Assembly: GCF_022570735.2 (NCBI RefSeq)
Contig: NZ_JANCNS010000002.1
Coordinates: 186,001-250,000 of the forward strand
DNA from: Christiangramia oceanisediminis
Lineage (GTDB): Bacteria > Bacteroidota > Bacteroidia > Flavobacteriales > Flavobacteriaceae
Length of the DNA: 64,000 nt
Direction of reading: 5' to 3'
Numbering within the stretch: the stretch's first letter is position 1; every line of letters starts with the position of its first letter. The position numbers and the translations under genes are program-made. Positions 18,564-27,971 of this stretch are shown piece by piece. The notes under the pieces are model-generated. The model saw nothing but the letters and a program-made list of their open reading frames with translations. It had not been told where the DNA came from and did no database searches.

Positions 18564-19267
18564 AAATTTCCAGAAACTATACAAACATATTTAATTGGAT
18601 TCTCGACAACCTAATTCCTCCACTAATAAGAGATTCAAAAATGTTCACTTATCCTTTGTTCTGGTTGGTTTTCAAAGGAAAAGCAAGATACTTTATGGAG
18701 TTTAAGGATAAGGTTAATTATCTAAATAATTCTGAGGTAATCGAATTTTATAAAAACCTCTCTGATGTTCATATTCAGCGTAAAACAGATCTTAACGGGC
18801 AATCGGTCGACTTTATAATGAGCAATATTATCGGGAATACGGTTCTTGATATTGCCTGTGGCAGAGGCTACCTGGCCAATAAAATTGCACAGACGCATGA
18901 TCTTCATGTAACAGGTGTAGATTTTATCATCCCTGAAGATCTTAAAAATTCTATTAAACCTGTTTTTGTAGAAGGCAAAATTGAAAATATACCTTTTGCA
19001 GATAACTCGTTTGAAACCGTAATTTGCGCCCATACTTTGGAGCATGTAGTAAATATTCAGAAAGGAATTAGCGAGTTGCGAAGAGTTTGTAGTAAACGGC
19101 TAATCATAGTTTTACCGAGACAACGTGAATATAAATATACCTTTGACTTACACGTCCATTTTTTTCCCTACAAACATTCTGTATTTAGAGTTTTAAAAAA
19201 TAATAGAGGACAATGTACCAATTTAGGGAATGATTGGTTATATATCGAAGATTATGTTAAGCATTAA
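18560..19267 (+). CDS. class I SAM-dependent methyltransferase
   Basis: 235 residues. Motif I is NTVLDIACGRGYL (about 92-104), motif II region VTGVDF, and a post-motif segment ENIPFADNSFETVICAHTLEHV, all typical of methyltransferase type 11/25 proteins. It would methylate a sugar or lipid-linked glycan. The start is TTG, inside the TGA of the previous gene, which fits translational coupling; the next in-frame ATG is at residue 28. An 88-base gap follows. Confidence 0.8.
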   Translation: MKISRNYTNIFNWILDNLIPPLIRDSKMFTYPLFWLVFKGKARYFMEFKDKVNYLNNSEVIEFYKNLSDVHIQRKTDLNGQSVDFIMSNIIGNTVLDIACGRGYLANKIAQTHDLHVTGVDFIIPEDLKNSIKPVFVEGKIENIPFADNSFETVICAHTLEHVVNIQKGISELRRVCSKRLIIVLPRQREYKYTFDLHVHFFPYKHSVFRVLKNNRGQCTNLGNDWLYIEDYVKH

Positions 19268-19355
19268 ATATTTCATTTACAATATAGGTTGGTAAGTCTT
19301 TTTTGGAATTAAAATTTCAATAAGAAATTGTTTCTTCAGAAAATAAAAATTTAAA

Positions 19356-20435
19356 ATGATTCAGGTTACAAAAACCTTTTTACCTCCAAAGGAGGAATAT
19401 GAAGCTATACTTCAGCAAGTTTGGGATTCCAACCAGATCGCTAACGGAGGGAAGCTTCATCAGAAATTGACTCAAAGACTTAAGGATTATCTAAATGTTT
19501 CTAATATTGTTCTCACCACAAACGGGACTTTGCCGTTGCAAATAGCCTTAAAAACTATTGCTGGTGCAGGAGAGGTGATCACTACTCCTTTCAGTTATGT
19601 AGCTACAGCTTCAGCTATAGTTTGGGAAGGCTTTAAGCCCGTTTTTGTAGATATTTGCCCTGAGTATTTAACCATCGACGAATCCAGAATTGAGGCAGCT
19701 ATCACCGAAAATACCAGGGCGATCCTGGCAACCCATGTATTTGGTAATCCTTGTAACCTCGAAAAAATCAGTGAAATTGCAGAAAAATATAAATTAAGGG
19801 TGATTTATGATGCAGCTCACGCTTTTGGTGTCCAGTATAAGGGAAAAAGTATTTTCAAATTTGGTGATATAAGCACCTGTAGTTTCCACGCCACTAAACC
19901 CTTTCATACAGGGGAAGGAGGAGCTATGTTTTGTAGAGACCAAAGTTTATTTGAAGAGTTATTTTATAGACATAATTTTGGTCACAAAGGACAACTGGAA
20001 TTCCAGGGGTTAGGAATAAATGCAAAAATGAGCGAATTGCAGGCGGCAATGGGAATGGCTGTTCTACCATATGTAGAACAGATAAAAGAAGATAAAAAAA
20101 CGGTATATGCCTGGTATGACGAAAATCTGGATTTTGAACAAATAAGGAAACAGGTTTTAAGACCTGGAGCTAGTTTAAATTATAGCTATTATCCAATAAT
20201 CTTATCCAACGAGAAATTATTATTAAAAATTGAAAAAGAATTAAATTTAAAGAACATTTTTCCTCGCCGATATTTTTATCCTTCTCTTAATAATCTACCT
20301 TATGTAAGAAAAGTTGATATGCCTGTTTCAGAATCAATAGCATCAAGGATATTATGTCTACCGCTTTACTCAGGCTTGAGGGAAGAAGAAGTGAGGACCA
20401 TTTCCAGAATTATTAATTCTAATCTTAAAGAATAG
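19356..20435 (+). CDS. sugar aminotransferase, VioA-like (DegT/DnrJ/EryC1/StrS family)
   Basis: 359 residues, PLP-dependent. Asp152 (IYDAAHAFG) and Lys181 (SFHATKPFHTGEGG) are the expected PLP contacts. The opening TKTFLPPKEEY and the YDAAHAFGV / HATKPFHTGEGGA segments are close to VioA, which makes dTDP-4-amino-4,6-dideoxyglucose from the RfbB product. rfbA follows after 6 bases, supporting a dTDP-sugar substrate. An alternative is the dTDP-Fuc3N/Fuc4N group; the exact product is an inference. Confidence 0.8.
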   Translation: MIQVTKTFLPPKEEYEAILQQVWDSNQIANGGKLHQKLTQRLKDYLNVSNIVLTTNGTLPLQIALKTIAGAGEVITTPFSYVATASAIVWEGFKPVFVDICPEYLTIDESRIEAAITENTRAILATHVFGNPCNLEKISEIAEKYKLRVIYDAAHAFGVQYKGKSIFKFGDISTCSFHATKPFHTGEGGAMFCRDQSLFEELFYRHNFGHKGQLEFQGLGINAKMSELQAAMGMAVLPYVEQIKEDKKTVYAWYDENLDFEQIRKQVLRPGASLNYSYYPIILSNEKLLLKIEKELNLKNIFPRRYFYPSLNNLPYVRKVDMPVSESIASRILCLPLYSGLREEEVRTISRIINSNLKE

Positions 20436-20441
20436 AAACAA

Positions 20442-21308
20442 ATGAAAGGAATTATTCTCGCAGGAGGAACGGGATCCAGATTATATCCAATAACCAAAGG
20501 GATTTCTAAGCAATTATTATCAGTTTATGATAAACCAATGATTTATTACCCCTTGTCGGTATTAATGCTGGCCGGAATAAAAGAAATTTTAGTGATCTCG
20601 ACTCCCAAGGATCTCCCAAACTTTAGGAAATTGCTGGGCACGGGCGAAAGTCTTGGAATGAATTTTCAGTATAAGGAACAGACGAAACCTCGTGGCCTGG
20701 CCGATGCTTTTATTTTGGGTGAGGAGTTTATCGGAGATCAGGATGTTTGTCTTGTTCTGGGTGATAATATTTTTTATGGTCAGGGTTTTGGGGAATTGTT
20801 AAAAAGAGCGGTGCAAAATTCTAAAGTCAAAAAAGCTGCCACAGTGTTTGGCTATTATGTCAACGACCCTGAAAGATATGGAGTGGTAGATTTCGATGAA
20901 AATGGTCACGCATTAAGTATCGAGGAAAAGCCATTACAGCCTAAAAGTAATTTTGCGGTTACAGGCCTTTATTTTTATCCAAATTCTGTTGTCGAGATCG
21001 CTAAAGGAATTAAGCCAAGTCCAAGAGGAGAACTTGAAATTTCAGATATAAATCAAAAATATCTTGAAATGCAGCAATTAAATGTGGAGCTGATGGGTAG
21101 GGGGTATGCCTGGTTAGATACGGGGACTCATGATTCATTACTGGAAGCTTCGAATTTTATCCAGACTATTGAAAAGCGCCAGGGATTAAAAATCGCCTGT
21201 ATAGAAGAGATAGCATATAGGAAAGGTTTTATAGATAAAATAGCCCTTAAAAAACTTGCCGAAGAATTAGCTTCTAGCGATTATGGAGAGTACCTTAGAA
21301 AACTTTGA
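20442..21308 (+). CDS. rfbA: glucose-1-phosphate thymidylyltransferase
   Basis: 288 residues, usual for RfbA/RmlA. The nucleotide-binding [13 protein letters not shown] (6-18) and [10 protein letters not shown] (about 105-114) are clear, and the C-terminal [17 protein letters not shown] is diagnostic. It makes dTDP-glucose from glucose-1-phosphate and dTTP, feeding rfbB. It lies 6 bases after the VioA-like gene. A weak hairpin and a promoter box follow, suggesting the end of a transcript. Confidence 0.96.
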   Translation: MKGIILAGGTGSRLYPITKGISKQLLSVYDKPMIYYPLSVLMLAGIKEILVISTPKDLPNFRKLLGTGESLGMNFQYKEQTKPRGLADAFILGEEFIGDQDVCLVLGDNIFYGQGFGELLKRAVQNSKVKKAATVFGYYVNDPERYGVVDFDENGHALSIEEKPLQPKSNFAVTGLYFYPNSVVEIAKGIKPSPRGELEISDINQKYLEMQQLNVELMGRGYAWLDTGTHDSLLEASNFIQTIEKRQGLKIACIEEIAYRKGFIDKIALKKLAEELASSDYGEYLRKL

Positions 21309-21321
21309 TTTAGGATATTTC

Positions 21322-21346
21322 TGCCAACTACTTTTGGCAATTCTTT
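21322..21346 (+). terminator. possible weak terminator after rfbA
   Basis: TGCCAA (21322-21327) pairs with TTGGCA (21334-21339) over a 6-base loop, followed by ATTCTTT. The stem is short and the T run imperfect. The nearby promoter box at 21382 supports a transcript boundary here. Confidence 0.35.
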
Positions 21347-21381
21347 AAGATTCTGATTAACTATTGTTCTATTTGAAATTT

Positions 21382-21389
21382 TATATTTG
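21382..21389 (+). promoter_or_regulatory. promoter -7 box of the uronic-acid operon
   Basis: TATATTTG matches TAnnTTTG exactly, 11 bases before the ATG at 21401. A TTG at 21364-21366 is nearby but at shorter spacing than the usual 19 bases. Confidence 0.5.
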
Positions 21390-21400
21390 CCAATTCCAAA

Positions 21401-22417
21401 ATGTTAAAAAAAATTGTCTTGATATCTGAATCTCAGAAAGAAATAATTTCCACGTCAAAAATACTGGTAACAGGAGGTGCCGGATTCATTGGTTCTAATT
21501 TGTGTGAAAAACTTATCGACCTAGGAGCTAAGGTTAGATGCCTCGATAATTTTGCTACTGGTTATAAAAGCAATCTGGATGCGATCATTGATAACCCCAA
21601 TTTTGAGCTTATTGAAGGTGATATTAGGGATCTTGAAACATGTCACAAAGCATGTGAAGGAATAGATTATATTTTTCATGAAGCAGCTTTGGGTTCCGTC
21701 CCCAGGTCTTTAAAAGATCCAATTACCAGTAACGAGGTGAACGTTAGTGGGTTTTTGAATATGCTGGTTGCTGCCAGGGATGCTGGCGTTAAGAGATTTA
21801 TTTATGCCGCTAGCTCTTCTACTTATGGTGACTCAGAAAAACTACCAAAAGTTGAAGATAAGATCGGAAAGCCACTTTCACCCTATGCCATTACAAAATA
21901 CGTGAATGAATTATATGCCGATATTTTCCAAAAATCATATCAATTGGATACAATAGGTTTAAGGTATTTCAATGTATTCGGTAGAAAACAGGATCCTAAT
22001 GGAGCCTATGCAGCTGTGATACCGAAATTTGTAATGCAATTCATGAAGTATGAAAGCCCGGTAATTAATGGTGATGGTACATACTCCAGGGACTTTACTT
22101 ATATAGATAACGTGATTCAGATGAATCTTTTAGCTATGACAGTCCAGGATGAAAAGGCTGTGAACCAGGTATATAATACCGCGGTAGGGGATCGTACAAA
22201 TCTGGTAGAGTTAACTCAATTGCTTAAGAAGCATTTATCTGCATTTGACCCGGAAATCGCAAAAGTGGAAGTGAAACATGGGCCTAACCGCCCTGGTGAT
22301 ATTCCGCATTCGCTTGCTTCTGTGCAAAAGGCTAAAGATTTACTGAATTATGATCCCAAATACCATATCGATGAAGGTCTACGAGAAGCGGTAAAATGGT
22401 ATTGGAATAACTTATAA
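21401..22417 (+). CDS. UDP-N-acetylglucosamine 4-epimerase-like (WbpP/TviC type)
   Basis: 338 residues, extended SDR. NAD-binding GGAGFIGSN (25-33), active-site AASSSTYG and catalytic SPYAITK (Tyr/Lys) are present. The N-terminal extension of about 20 residues ahead of the Rossmann fold, and ALGSVPRS in the substrate region, resemble WbpP/TviC UDP-GlcNAc 4-epimerases. The next gene is a WbpO/TviB-like dehydrogenase, so together they would make UDP-N-acetylgalactosaminuronic acid, as in Vi antigen and O6 antigen pathways. Confidence 0.85.
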   Translation: MLKKIVLISESQKEIISTSKILVTGGAGFIGSNLCEKLIDLGAKVRCLDNFATGYKSNLDAIIDNPNFELIEGDIRDLETCHKACEGIDYIFHEAALGSVPRSLKDPITSNEVNVSGFLNMLVAARDAGVKRFIYAASSSTYGDSEKLPKVEDKIGKPLSPYAITKYVNELYADIFQKSYQLDTIGLRYFNVFGRKQDPNGAYAAVIPKFVMQFMKYESPVINGDGTYSRDFTYIDNVIQMNLLAMTVQDEKAVNQVYNTAVGDRTNLVELTQLLKKHLSAFDPEIAKVEVKHGPNRPGDIPHSLASVQKAKDLLNYDPKYHIDEGLREAVKWYWNNL

Positions 22418-22431
22418 TAAACAATATTTTA

Positions 22432-23712
22432 ATGAACAATAGAAAGATCGCCGTTATAGGGCTAGGTTATGTTGGATTGCCTTTAGCTCGCCTTTTTGCA
22501 ACGAAATATCCTGTCGTGGGATTTGATATCAACAACAATCGTGTGAACGAGCTCATGCAGGGAAAGGATCTTACATTAGAAGTTGAGGATCACTTGCTTC
22601 AATCGGTGCTCAAAACTGAGGTTTCCGGTGAAAGCGGGCTTTACTGTACTACTGATATAAATGATATTAAGGATTGTAATTATTTCGTAATTACAGTGCC
22701 TACGCCGGTAGATAAAAATAATCGACCAGACTTGACACCTCTATACAAAAGTAGCGAAACGGTAGCAAAAGTTCTGAAAAAGAATGATATAGTGATCTAT
22801 GAATCAACTGTTTATCCGGGGGTAACTGAAGATGAATGTGTTCCCGTTCTGGAAAAGGAAAGCGGGTTAAGGTTTAACGAAGATTTTTTTGTAGGATATT
22901 CTCCGGAACGTATCAACCCTGGGGATAAGGAGCACACCGTAGAAAAGATTCTTAAAGTTACTGCAGGTTCAACTCCCGAAATAGGAGAGCAAGTAAACGA
23001 ATTATATGCCTCTGTAATTACGGCCGGAACTCATCTTGCACCCACCATTAAGGTGGCCGAAGCTGCTAAGGTGATTGAGAATTCTCAACGGGATATAAAT
23101 ATTGCTTTTGTAAATGAACTTGCCAAGATTTTCAATATGATGAATATTGATACTCAGGCAGTTTTAGAAGCAGCAGGAACTAAATGGAATTTTTTACCTT
23201 TTAAACCTGGTCTGGTAGGCGGACATTGTATTGGTGTTGATCCGTATTATCTTGCACAGAAAGCCCAGGAAATAGGTTATCATCCAGAGATAATCCTTGC
23301 TGGTAGGAGAATGAACGATAGTATGGGGCAATATGTAGCCAGCGAAGTGGTTAAACTAATGTTGCAAAATGATCTGAAAGTAAAAGGTGCAAAGGTTCTT
23401 GTATTGGGGATCACTTTTAAAGAAAACTGCCCTGATGTAAGAAATACCAAGGTTGTTGATGTAATTAAAAACCTTAATGACTATGGTGTGGAGCTAACGA
23501 TTCACGATCCTTTGGCCAATCCTGAAGAGGTTAAACATGAATACGGTTTACAAACAACGAGGGAAATACCGAAGGATGATTTTGATGCTATTGTTCTTAC
23601 CGTGGCACATAAAGAGTTTTTAAATATTGATTTAAACTCCTTAAAATCGAATGGTGCTGTTGTTTATGATGTTAAAGGCGTTTTGGGGGATAAATGCGAT
23701 AGAAAGCTTTAA
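22432..23712 (+). CDS. UDP-N-acetylhexosamine 6-dehydrogenase (WbpO/TviB-like)
   Basis: 426 residues. It has Rossmann motif GLGYVGLPLA (10-19), the catalytic cysteine in VGGHCIGVDPYY (Cys266), and ESTVYPGVTEDEC (124-136), typical of the Vi/WbpO branch of UDP-sugar dehydrogenases. It oxidises C6 of UDP-GlcNAc or UDP-GalNAc to the uronic acid with two NAD+. It is 14 bases after the epimerase gene. Confidence 0.92.
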   Translation: MNNRKIAVIGLGYVGLPLARLFATKYPVVGFDINNNRVNELMQGKDLTLEVEDHLLQSVLKTEVSGESGLYCTTDINDIKDCNYFVITVPTPVDKNNRPDLTPLYKSSETVAKVLKKNDIVIYESTVYPGVTEDECVPVLEKESGLRFNEDFFVGYSPERINPGDKEHTVEKILKVTAGSTPEIGEQVNELYASVITAGTHLAPTIKVAEAAKVIENSQRDINIAFVNELAKIFNMMNIDTQAVLEAAGTKWNFLPFKPGLVGGHCIGVDPYYLAQKAQEIGYHPEIILAGRRMNDSMGQYVASEVVKLMLQNDLKVKGAKVLVLGITFKENCPDVRNTKVVDVIKNLNDYGVELTIHDPLANPEEVKHEYGLQTTREIPKDDFDAIVLTVAHKEFLNIDLNSLKSNGAVVYDVKGVLGDKCDRKL

Positions 23713-23742
23713 TTATCTAAGTTTTCTGCAAATAATATAAAT

Positions 23743-25137
23743 ATGAAAATAAAAAATATTTGTTGCATTGGGGCTGGTTATGTTGGAGGACCAACCATGG
23801 CTGTGATCGCTCAGAAATGTCCTGAAATAGATATAACGGTTGTCGATATAAACGAAAAAAGAATTGCTGCCTGGAATGATGAGAATGTCGATAATATTCC
23901 AATTTACGAGCCAGGGCTTTCGGAAATCGTTGAAGAAGCTAGGGATAGAAATTTGTTTTTTTCAACCGATATTGATGCTGCCATTGATAAGGCAGACATG
24001 ATCTTTATATCTGTGAATACTCCTACCAAGACCTATGGAATTGGAAAGGGTATGGCTGCCGATCTTAAATACATTGAATTATGTGCCAGGCAGATTGCCA
24101 GGGTTGCAAAGGACGATAAGATCGTAGTAGAAAAGTCTACTCTTCCAGTAAGAACTGCCCAGGCATTGAAAGATATTCTCGATAATACCGGGAATGGAGT
24201 GAATTATCAGATCCTCTCCAATCCTGAATTTCTTGCTGAAGGAACCGCTGTGGATGATTTAATGGATCCAGACCGTGTTTTAATAGGAGGGGACATCGAT
24301 ACTTCTGAAGGTGAGGAAGCCGTTCAGGCACTTGTAGATATATACGCACATTGGGTTCCAGAAGATCGGATTCTCACTACCAATGTCTGGTCTTCAGAAT
24401 TATCAAAATTAACGGCAAACGCTTTTCTTGCACAACGTGTTTCCAGTATCAATGCCATGTCTGAGCTTTGTGAAAAGACAGGTGCTGATGTTAATGAAGT
24501 TTCGATAGCGGTAGGCATGGATTCCAGGATAGGTTCCAAATTCCTTAAATCATCGGTTGGTTTTGGAGGCTCCTGTTTTCAAAAGGATATTTTAAACCTT
24601 GTTTATATTGCTAAAAGCTTCGGGTTAAATGAAGTAGCTGATTACTGGGAGCAGGTGATTATTATGAACGACCACCAGAAAAAGCGGTTTGCATCCAACA
24701 TCGTCAAAACCCTTTACAACACAGTTTCAGGAAAAAAGATAGCTTTTCTGGGCTGGGCATTTAAAAAAGATACAAATGATACCCGTGAGTCTGCAGCGAT
24801 CTATGTCGCCGATTATCTTTTGAATGAGCAGGCAGAAATCGTCATCTACGATCCAAAAGTAAGGGCTGAACAAATTTATGCCGATCTGGATTATTTGAAT
24901 ACCAGAACCGAAGAAGAAAACCGGAAGCAGGTTAAGGTTGTAAACTCAGCCTACGAAGCCTGTGAAGAGGCACATGCCGTGGCATTGCTTACCGAGTGGG
25001 ATGAATTTAAGGAATTGGACTGGAAAAAGATATATGAAAGCATGTTAAAGCCGGCTTTTCTTTTTGATGGTAGAAGATTACTGGAAAGAAAGACAAAGGA
25101 AAAAATAGGCTTCGAATTTTATGCTATAGGGAGTTAA
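23743..25137 (+). CDS. ugd: UDP-glucose 6-dehydrogenase
   Basis: 464 residues, the longer UGDH type shared by Bacteroidota and eukaryotes. Rossmann motif [11 protein letters not shown] (8-18), VNTPTKTYG (91-99), and catalytic [10 protein letters not shown] (Cys278) are clear. It makes UDP-glucuronate. The next gene, separated by one base, is a UDP-glucuronate 4-epimerase-type enzyme that would turn this into UDP-galacturonate. Confidence 0.95.
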   Translation: MKIKNICCIGAGYVGGPTMAVIAQKCPEIDITVVDINEKRIAAWNDENVDNIPIYEPGLSEIVEEARDRNLFFSTDIDAAIDKADMIFISVNTPTKTYGIGKGMAADLKYIELCARQIARVAKDDKIVVEKSTLPVRTAQALKDILDNTGNGVNYQILSNPEFLAEGTAVDDLMDPDRVLIGGDIDTSEGEEAVQALVDIYAHWVPEDRILTTNVWSSELSKLTANAFLAQRVSSINAMSELCEKTGADVNEVSIAVGMDSRIGSKFLKSSVGFGGSCFQKDILNLVYIAKSFGLNEVADYWEQVIIMNDHQKKRFASNIVKTLYNTVSGKKIAFLGWAFKKDTNDTRESAAIYVADYLLNEQAEIVIYDPKVRAEQIYADLDYLNTRTEEENRKQVKVVNSAYEACEEAHAVALLTEWDEFKELDWKKIYESMLKPAFLFDGRRLLERKTKEKIGFEFYAIGS

Positions 25138-25138
25138 T

Positions 25139-26149
25139 ATGAAAATTTTAGTGACCGGCGCAGCCGGATTTATTGGTTTTCATTTATCCAGATTATTGGT
25201 TGAATCGGGACATACAGTCGTTGGCCTGGATAATATCAATGATTATTATGATCCGCAATTAAAGTATGACCGGTTAAATGAGCTTGGGATTTCAAAAGAG
25301 GATGCTGGTAAATTCAATGAGATCTGTTCAGGTAGCAAATTTGAAAATTTTGAATTTATTAGGTTGAACCTAGAGGATCGGGAAAGCCTTCCAGAGCTAT
25401 TTAAAAGATTCCATTTCGAGAAGGTTGTAAATCTTGCCGCTCAGGCAGGAGTACGATACAGCATAGAAAACCCCGATGCTTATATAGATAGTAATCTGGT
25501 AGGTTTTGCAAATTTACTGGAATGTTGCAGGCAGCATAAGGTAAAGCAACTTATATATGCGAGTAGTTCAAGTGTGTATGGTCAGAATAAAAAAGTACCT
25601 TTTTCTACTGAAGACAATGTGGATCATCCTATAAGCCTGTATGCCGCCACAAAAAAGAGCAACGAACTTATGGCCTACACCTATAGTCATTTATATGGTT
25701 TTGCAACCACAGGTCTGAGGTTTTTTACGGTTTATGGCCCCTGGGGCAGGCCAGATATGGCCATGTTCCTTTTTACCGATGCCATTATAAAAGGAAAACC
25801 TATAAAAGTTTTTAATAATGGAGACCAGGAAAGGGATTTCACTTTTATAGATGATATTGTAAAGGGAGTTGCAAAAATAGTTGATAAGCGGGAAAATAAA
25901 GGTCACTCGCTGTACAATATCGGTAATAGTCAACCGGTGAATTTGCTTGGATTTATTGAAGAAATAGAGCAGAAACTTGGTATATCCGCTAAAAAGGAGA
26001 TGCTGCCAATGCAGCCCGGAGATGTTCAAAGAACCTGGGCAGACGTTGAATCACTGAAAAAAGATTTTGCTTACAAACCAGATACCACTATATCGAAAGG
26101 GGTAGAAGCCTTTGTAAATTGGTATAAGAATTATTACTTACAATCCTAA
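25139..26149 (+). CDS. UDP-glucuronate 4-epimerase-type SDR (CapI/LpsL-like)
   Basis: 336 residues. NAD-binding GAAGFIGFH (7-15), the DNINDYYDPQLK segment after the second strand, AAQAGVRYS, and catalytic SLYAATKKSNE are the standard signature of CapI/LpsL-type UDP-GlcA 4-epimerases. The product would be UDP-galacturonic acid. It begins one base after the ugd stop, so the two genes are tightly coupled. Confidence 0.9.
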   Translation: MKILVTGAAGFIGFHLSRLLVESGHTVVGLDNINDYYDPQLKYDRLNELGISKEDAGKFNEICSGSKFENFEFIRLNLEDRESLPELFKRFHFEKVVNLAAQAGVRYSIENPDAYIDSNLVGFANLLECCRQHKVKQLIYASSSSVYGQNKKVPFSTEDNVDHPISLYAATKKSNELMAYTYSHLYGFATTGLRFFTVYGPWGRPDMAMFLFTDAIIKGKPIKVFNNGDQERDFTFIDDIVKGVAKIVDKRENKGHSLYNIGNSQPVNLLGFIEEIEQKLGISAKKEMLPMQPGDVQRTWADVESLKKDFAYKPDTTISKGVEAFVNWYKNYYLQS

Positions 26150-26172
26150 TCAGATTTAAATCTACTTAATAG

Positions 26173-27363
26173 ATGAATGAAATACTTGAATTAATAGGAA
26201 GAGATAAGGCCCTTTTTCTGGAGGATATTAGTGAGAATGAAAGGGAGCTTAAATCAAAAGTTTCTAATTCAAGCTTTTTGGTTTTAGGAGGAGCGGGATC
26301 CATAGGGCAGGCAGTAACCAGGGAGATCTTTAAAAGAGAGCCAAAGAAACTGCATGTAGTTGATATAAGTGAGAACAATCTTGTGGAGCTGGTAAGGGAT
26401 ATAAGAAGTTCTTTTGGTTATATTGAAGGGGAGTTCAGGACATTTGCACTGGATATAGGTTCTATAGAATATAATGCTTTTATTAAAGCCGATGGTAAGT
26501 ATGATTATATTTTAAACCTTTCGGCACTTAAACATGTTCGAAGTGAGAAGGATCCTTTCACTTTGATGCGTATGATAGATGTAAACATATTTAATACTGA
26601 TAAGACCATAGCTCAGGCGATAGATAAAGGAACGAAGAAATATTTTTGCGTTTCTACCGATAAGGCCGCAAATCCGGTTAATATGATGGGTGCTTCCAAA
26701 AGAATTATGGAAATGTTCCTGATGAGAAGAAGCAGGGACATTTCGATTTCTACTGCCCGTTTTGCAAATGTTGCATTTTCGGATGGTTCTTTGTTACACG
26801 GGTTTAATCAAAGGATTCAGAAAAAACAACCGATCGTCGCACCCAATGATGTAAAACGTTATTTTGTTACACCTCAGGAAAGTGGGGAACTTTGCCTGAT
26901 GTCCTGCATTTTTGGAGAGAACAGGGATATATTTTTTCCTAAACTTAGTGAGGAACTACATTTGATTTCCTTCGCCGATATTGCCGTTAAATTCCTTAAT
27001 CAAAGAGGCTATGAAGCTTATCTATGTAGGGATGAAGATGAAGCCAGGGAACTGATCAATACACTTCCTCAACAAAATAAATGGCCTTGCCTGTTCACCG
27101 GAAGTGATACCACAGGAGAAAAGGATTTTGAAGAGTTTTTTACCGATAATGAGACTCTGGAACTTGAAAAATTTACAAATCTGGGAGTTATAAAAAATGC
27201 ATTAAATGTTGAAAATGATAAGCTTCAAAAATTTGAGAATGTGATAGGTGAGATGCGAAAGAAACACCAATGGACCAAAGAGGAGCTTGTTGAACTTTTC
27301 TTTTATATGATTCCCAACTTCGGGCACCTGGAAACAGGGAAGTATCTGGATAGTAAAATGTAA
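26173..27363 (+). CDS. UDP-GlcNAc 4,6-dehydratase-like SDR (soluble, Polysacc_synt_2 family)
   Basis: 396 residues without membrane helices, unlike the PglF homologue at 51300. NAD-binding LGGAGSIGQ (about 38-46), ALKHVRSEKDP and the active-site VSTDKAANPVNMMGASK show the CapD/PglF/PseB superfamily with Thr-Asp-Lys instead of Tyr. The C-terminal part (about 285-396) is family-specific and helical. It probably forms a UDP-4-keto-6-deoxyhexosamine for the aminotransferase at 27972. First gene of a five-gene amino-sugar set. Confidence 0.85.
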   Translation: MNEILELIGRDKALFLEDISENERELKSKVSNSSFLVLGGAGSIGQAVTREIFKREPKKLHVVDISENNLVELVRDIRSSFGYIEGEFRTFALDIGSIEYNAFIKADGKYDYILNLSALKHVRSEKDPFTLMRMIDVNIFNTDKTIAQAIDKGTKKYFCVSTDKAANPVNMMGASKRIMEMFLMRRSRDISISTARFANVAFSDGSLLHGFNQRIQKKQPIVAPNDVKRYFVTPQESGELCLMSCIFGENRDIFFPKLSEELHLISFADIAVKFLNQRGYEAYLCRDEDEARELINTLPQQNKWPCLFTGSDTTGEKDFEEFFTDNETLELEKFTNLGVIKNALNVENDKLQKFENVIGEMRKKHQWTKEELVELFFYMIPNFGHLETGKYLDSKM

Positions 27364-27371
27364 TAATTATT

Positions 27372-27959
27372 TTGATTGTAAAACCCGAAATAGTTTTAGT
27401 TGGAGGAGGTGGTCACTGCCATTCTGTGCTGGATGTTATTGAACAGGAAAATATGTTCATTATAAAGGGAATTATTGATAATAATCTCCCTATCAACCAT
27501 AATATTCTTGACTATAAGATAATTGGTGCTGATAAAGATATTCCTCACCTAGCTAAAGATCAGGTTTACTTTTTAATAACTGTTGGTCAAATTAAATCTT
27601 ATTCAGTACGGCTGAAACTCGCCAAACTTTTGGAGAAGCATGAATGCAAGATAGCTTCTGTAATATCTCCCAGAGCTTATGTTTCACGTCACGCAAGGAT
27701 AGGTGAAGGAACTGTGGTTATGCATAATGCTTTTGTTAATGCTAATGCACAAATAGGAAAGCATTGTATTATCAATACTAATGCTGGAATTGAGCATGAC
27801 TCAATTATAGGCAATTTTTGTCATGTTTCTACAGGATCCATTGTTAATGGAGATTGCACTGTAGGAGATGGATGTTTTCTTGGTAGTCATTCTACCATTT
27901 CAAATGGAATGAAAATAATTGAAAACTCTGTAATTGGAGCGGGTAAATTCTTTAAATAA
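27372..27959 (+). CDS. PglD/NeuD-like sugar acyltransferase, C-terminally short
   Basis: 195 residues, TTG start (IVKPEIVLVGGGGHCHSVLD follows). The N-terminal GGGGH nucleotide-binding fold and the left-handed beta-helix hexapeptides (ISPRAYVSRHARIGEGTVV; NTNAGIEHDSIIG with catalytic-type His) are typical. The protein stops at VIGAGKFFK, where relatives here (29095, 49535, 44779) go on with GAGAVV and a terminal strand of about 20 residues. The next gene starts 12 bases later, so the missing end is not simply in another frame. It may be a trimmed but working enzyme or a decaying copy. Confidence 0.75.
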   Translation: MIVKPEIVLVGGGGHCHSVLDVIEQENMFIIKGIIDNNLPINHNILDYKIIGADKDIPHLAKDQVYFLITVGQIKSYSVRLKLAKLLEKHECKIASVISPRAYVSRHARIGEGTVVMHNAFVNANAQIGKHCIINTNAGIEHDSIIGNFCHVSTGSIVNGDCTVGDGCFLGSHSTISNGMKIIENSVIGAGKFFK

Positions 27960-27971
27960 AAACAATACTCA

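Noticed and set aside
12415-21308. A dTDP-L-rhamnose pathway
   Set aside because: rfbA and rfbB are present but rfbC and rfbD are not, and the VioA-like aminotransferase suggests an amino sugar instead.
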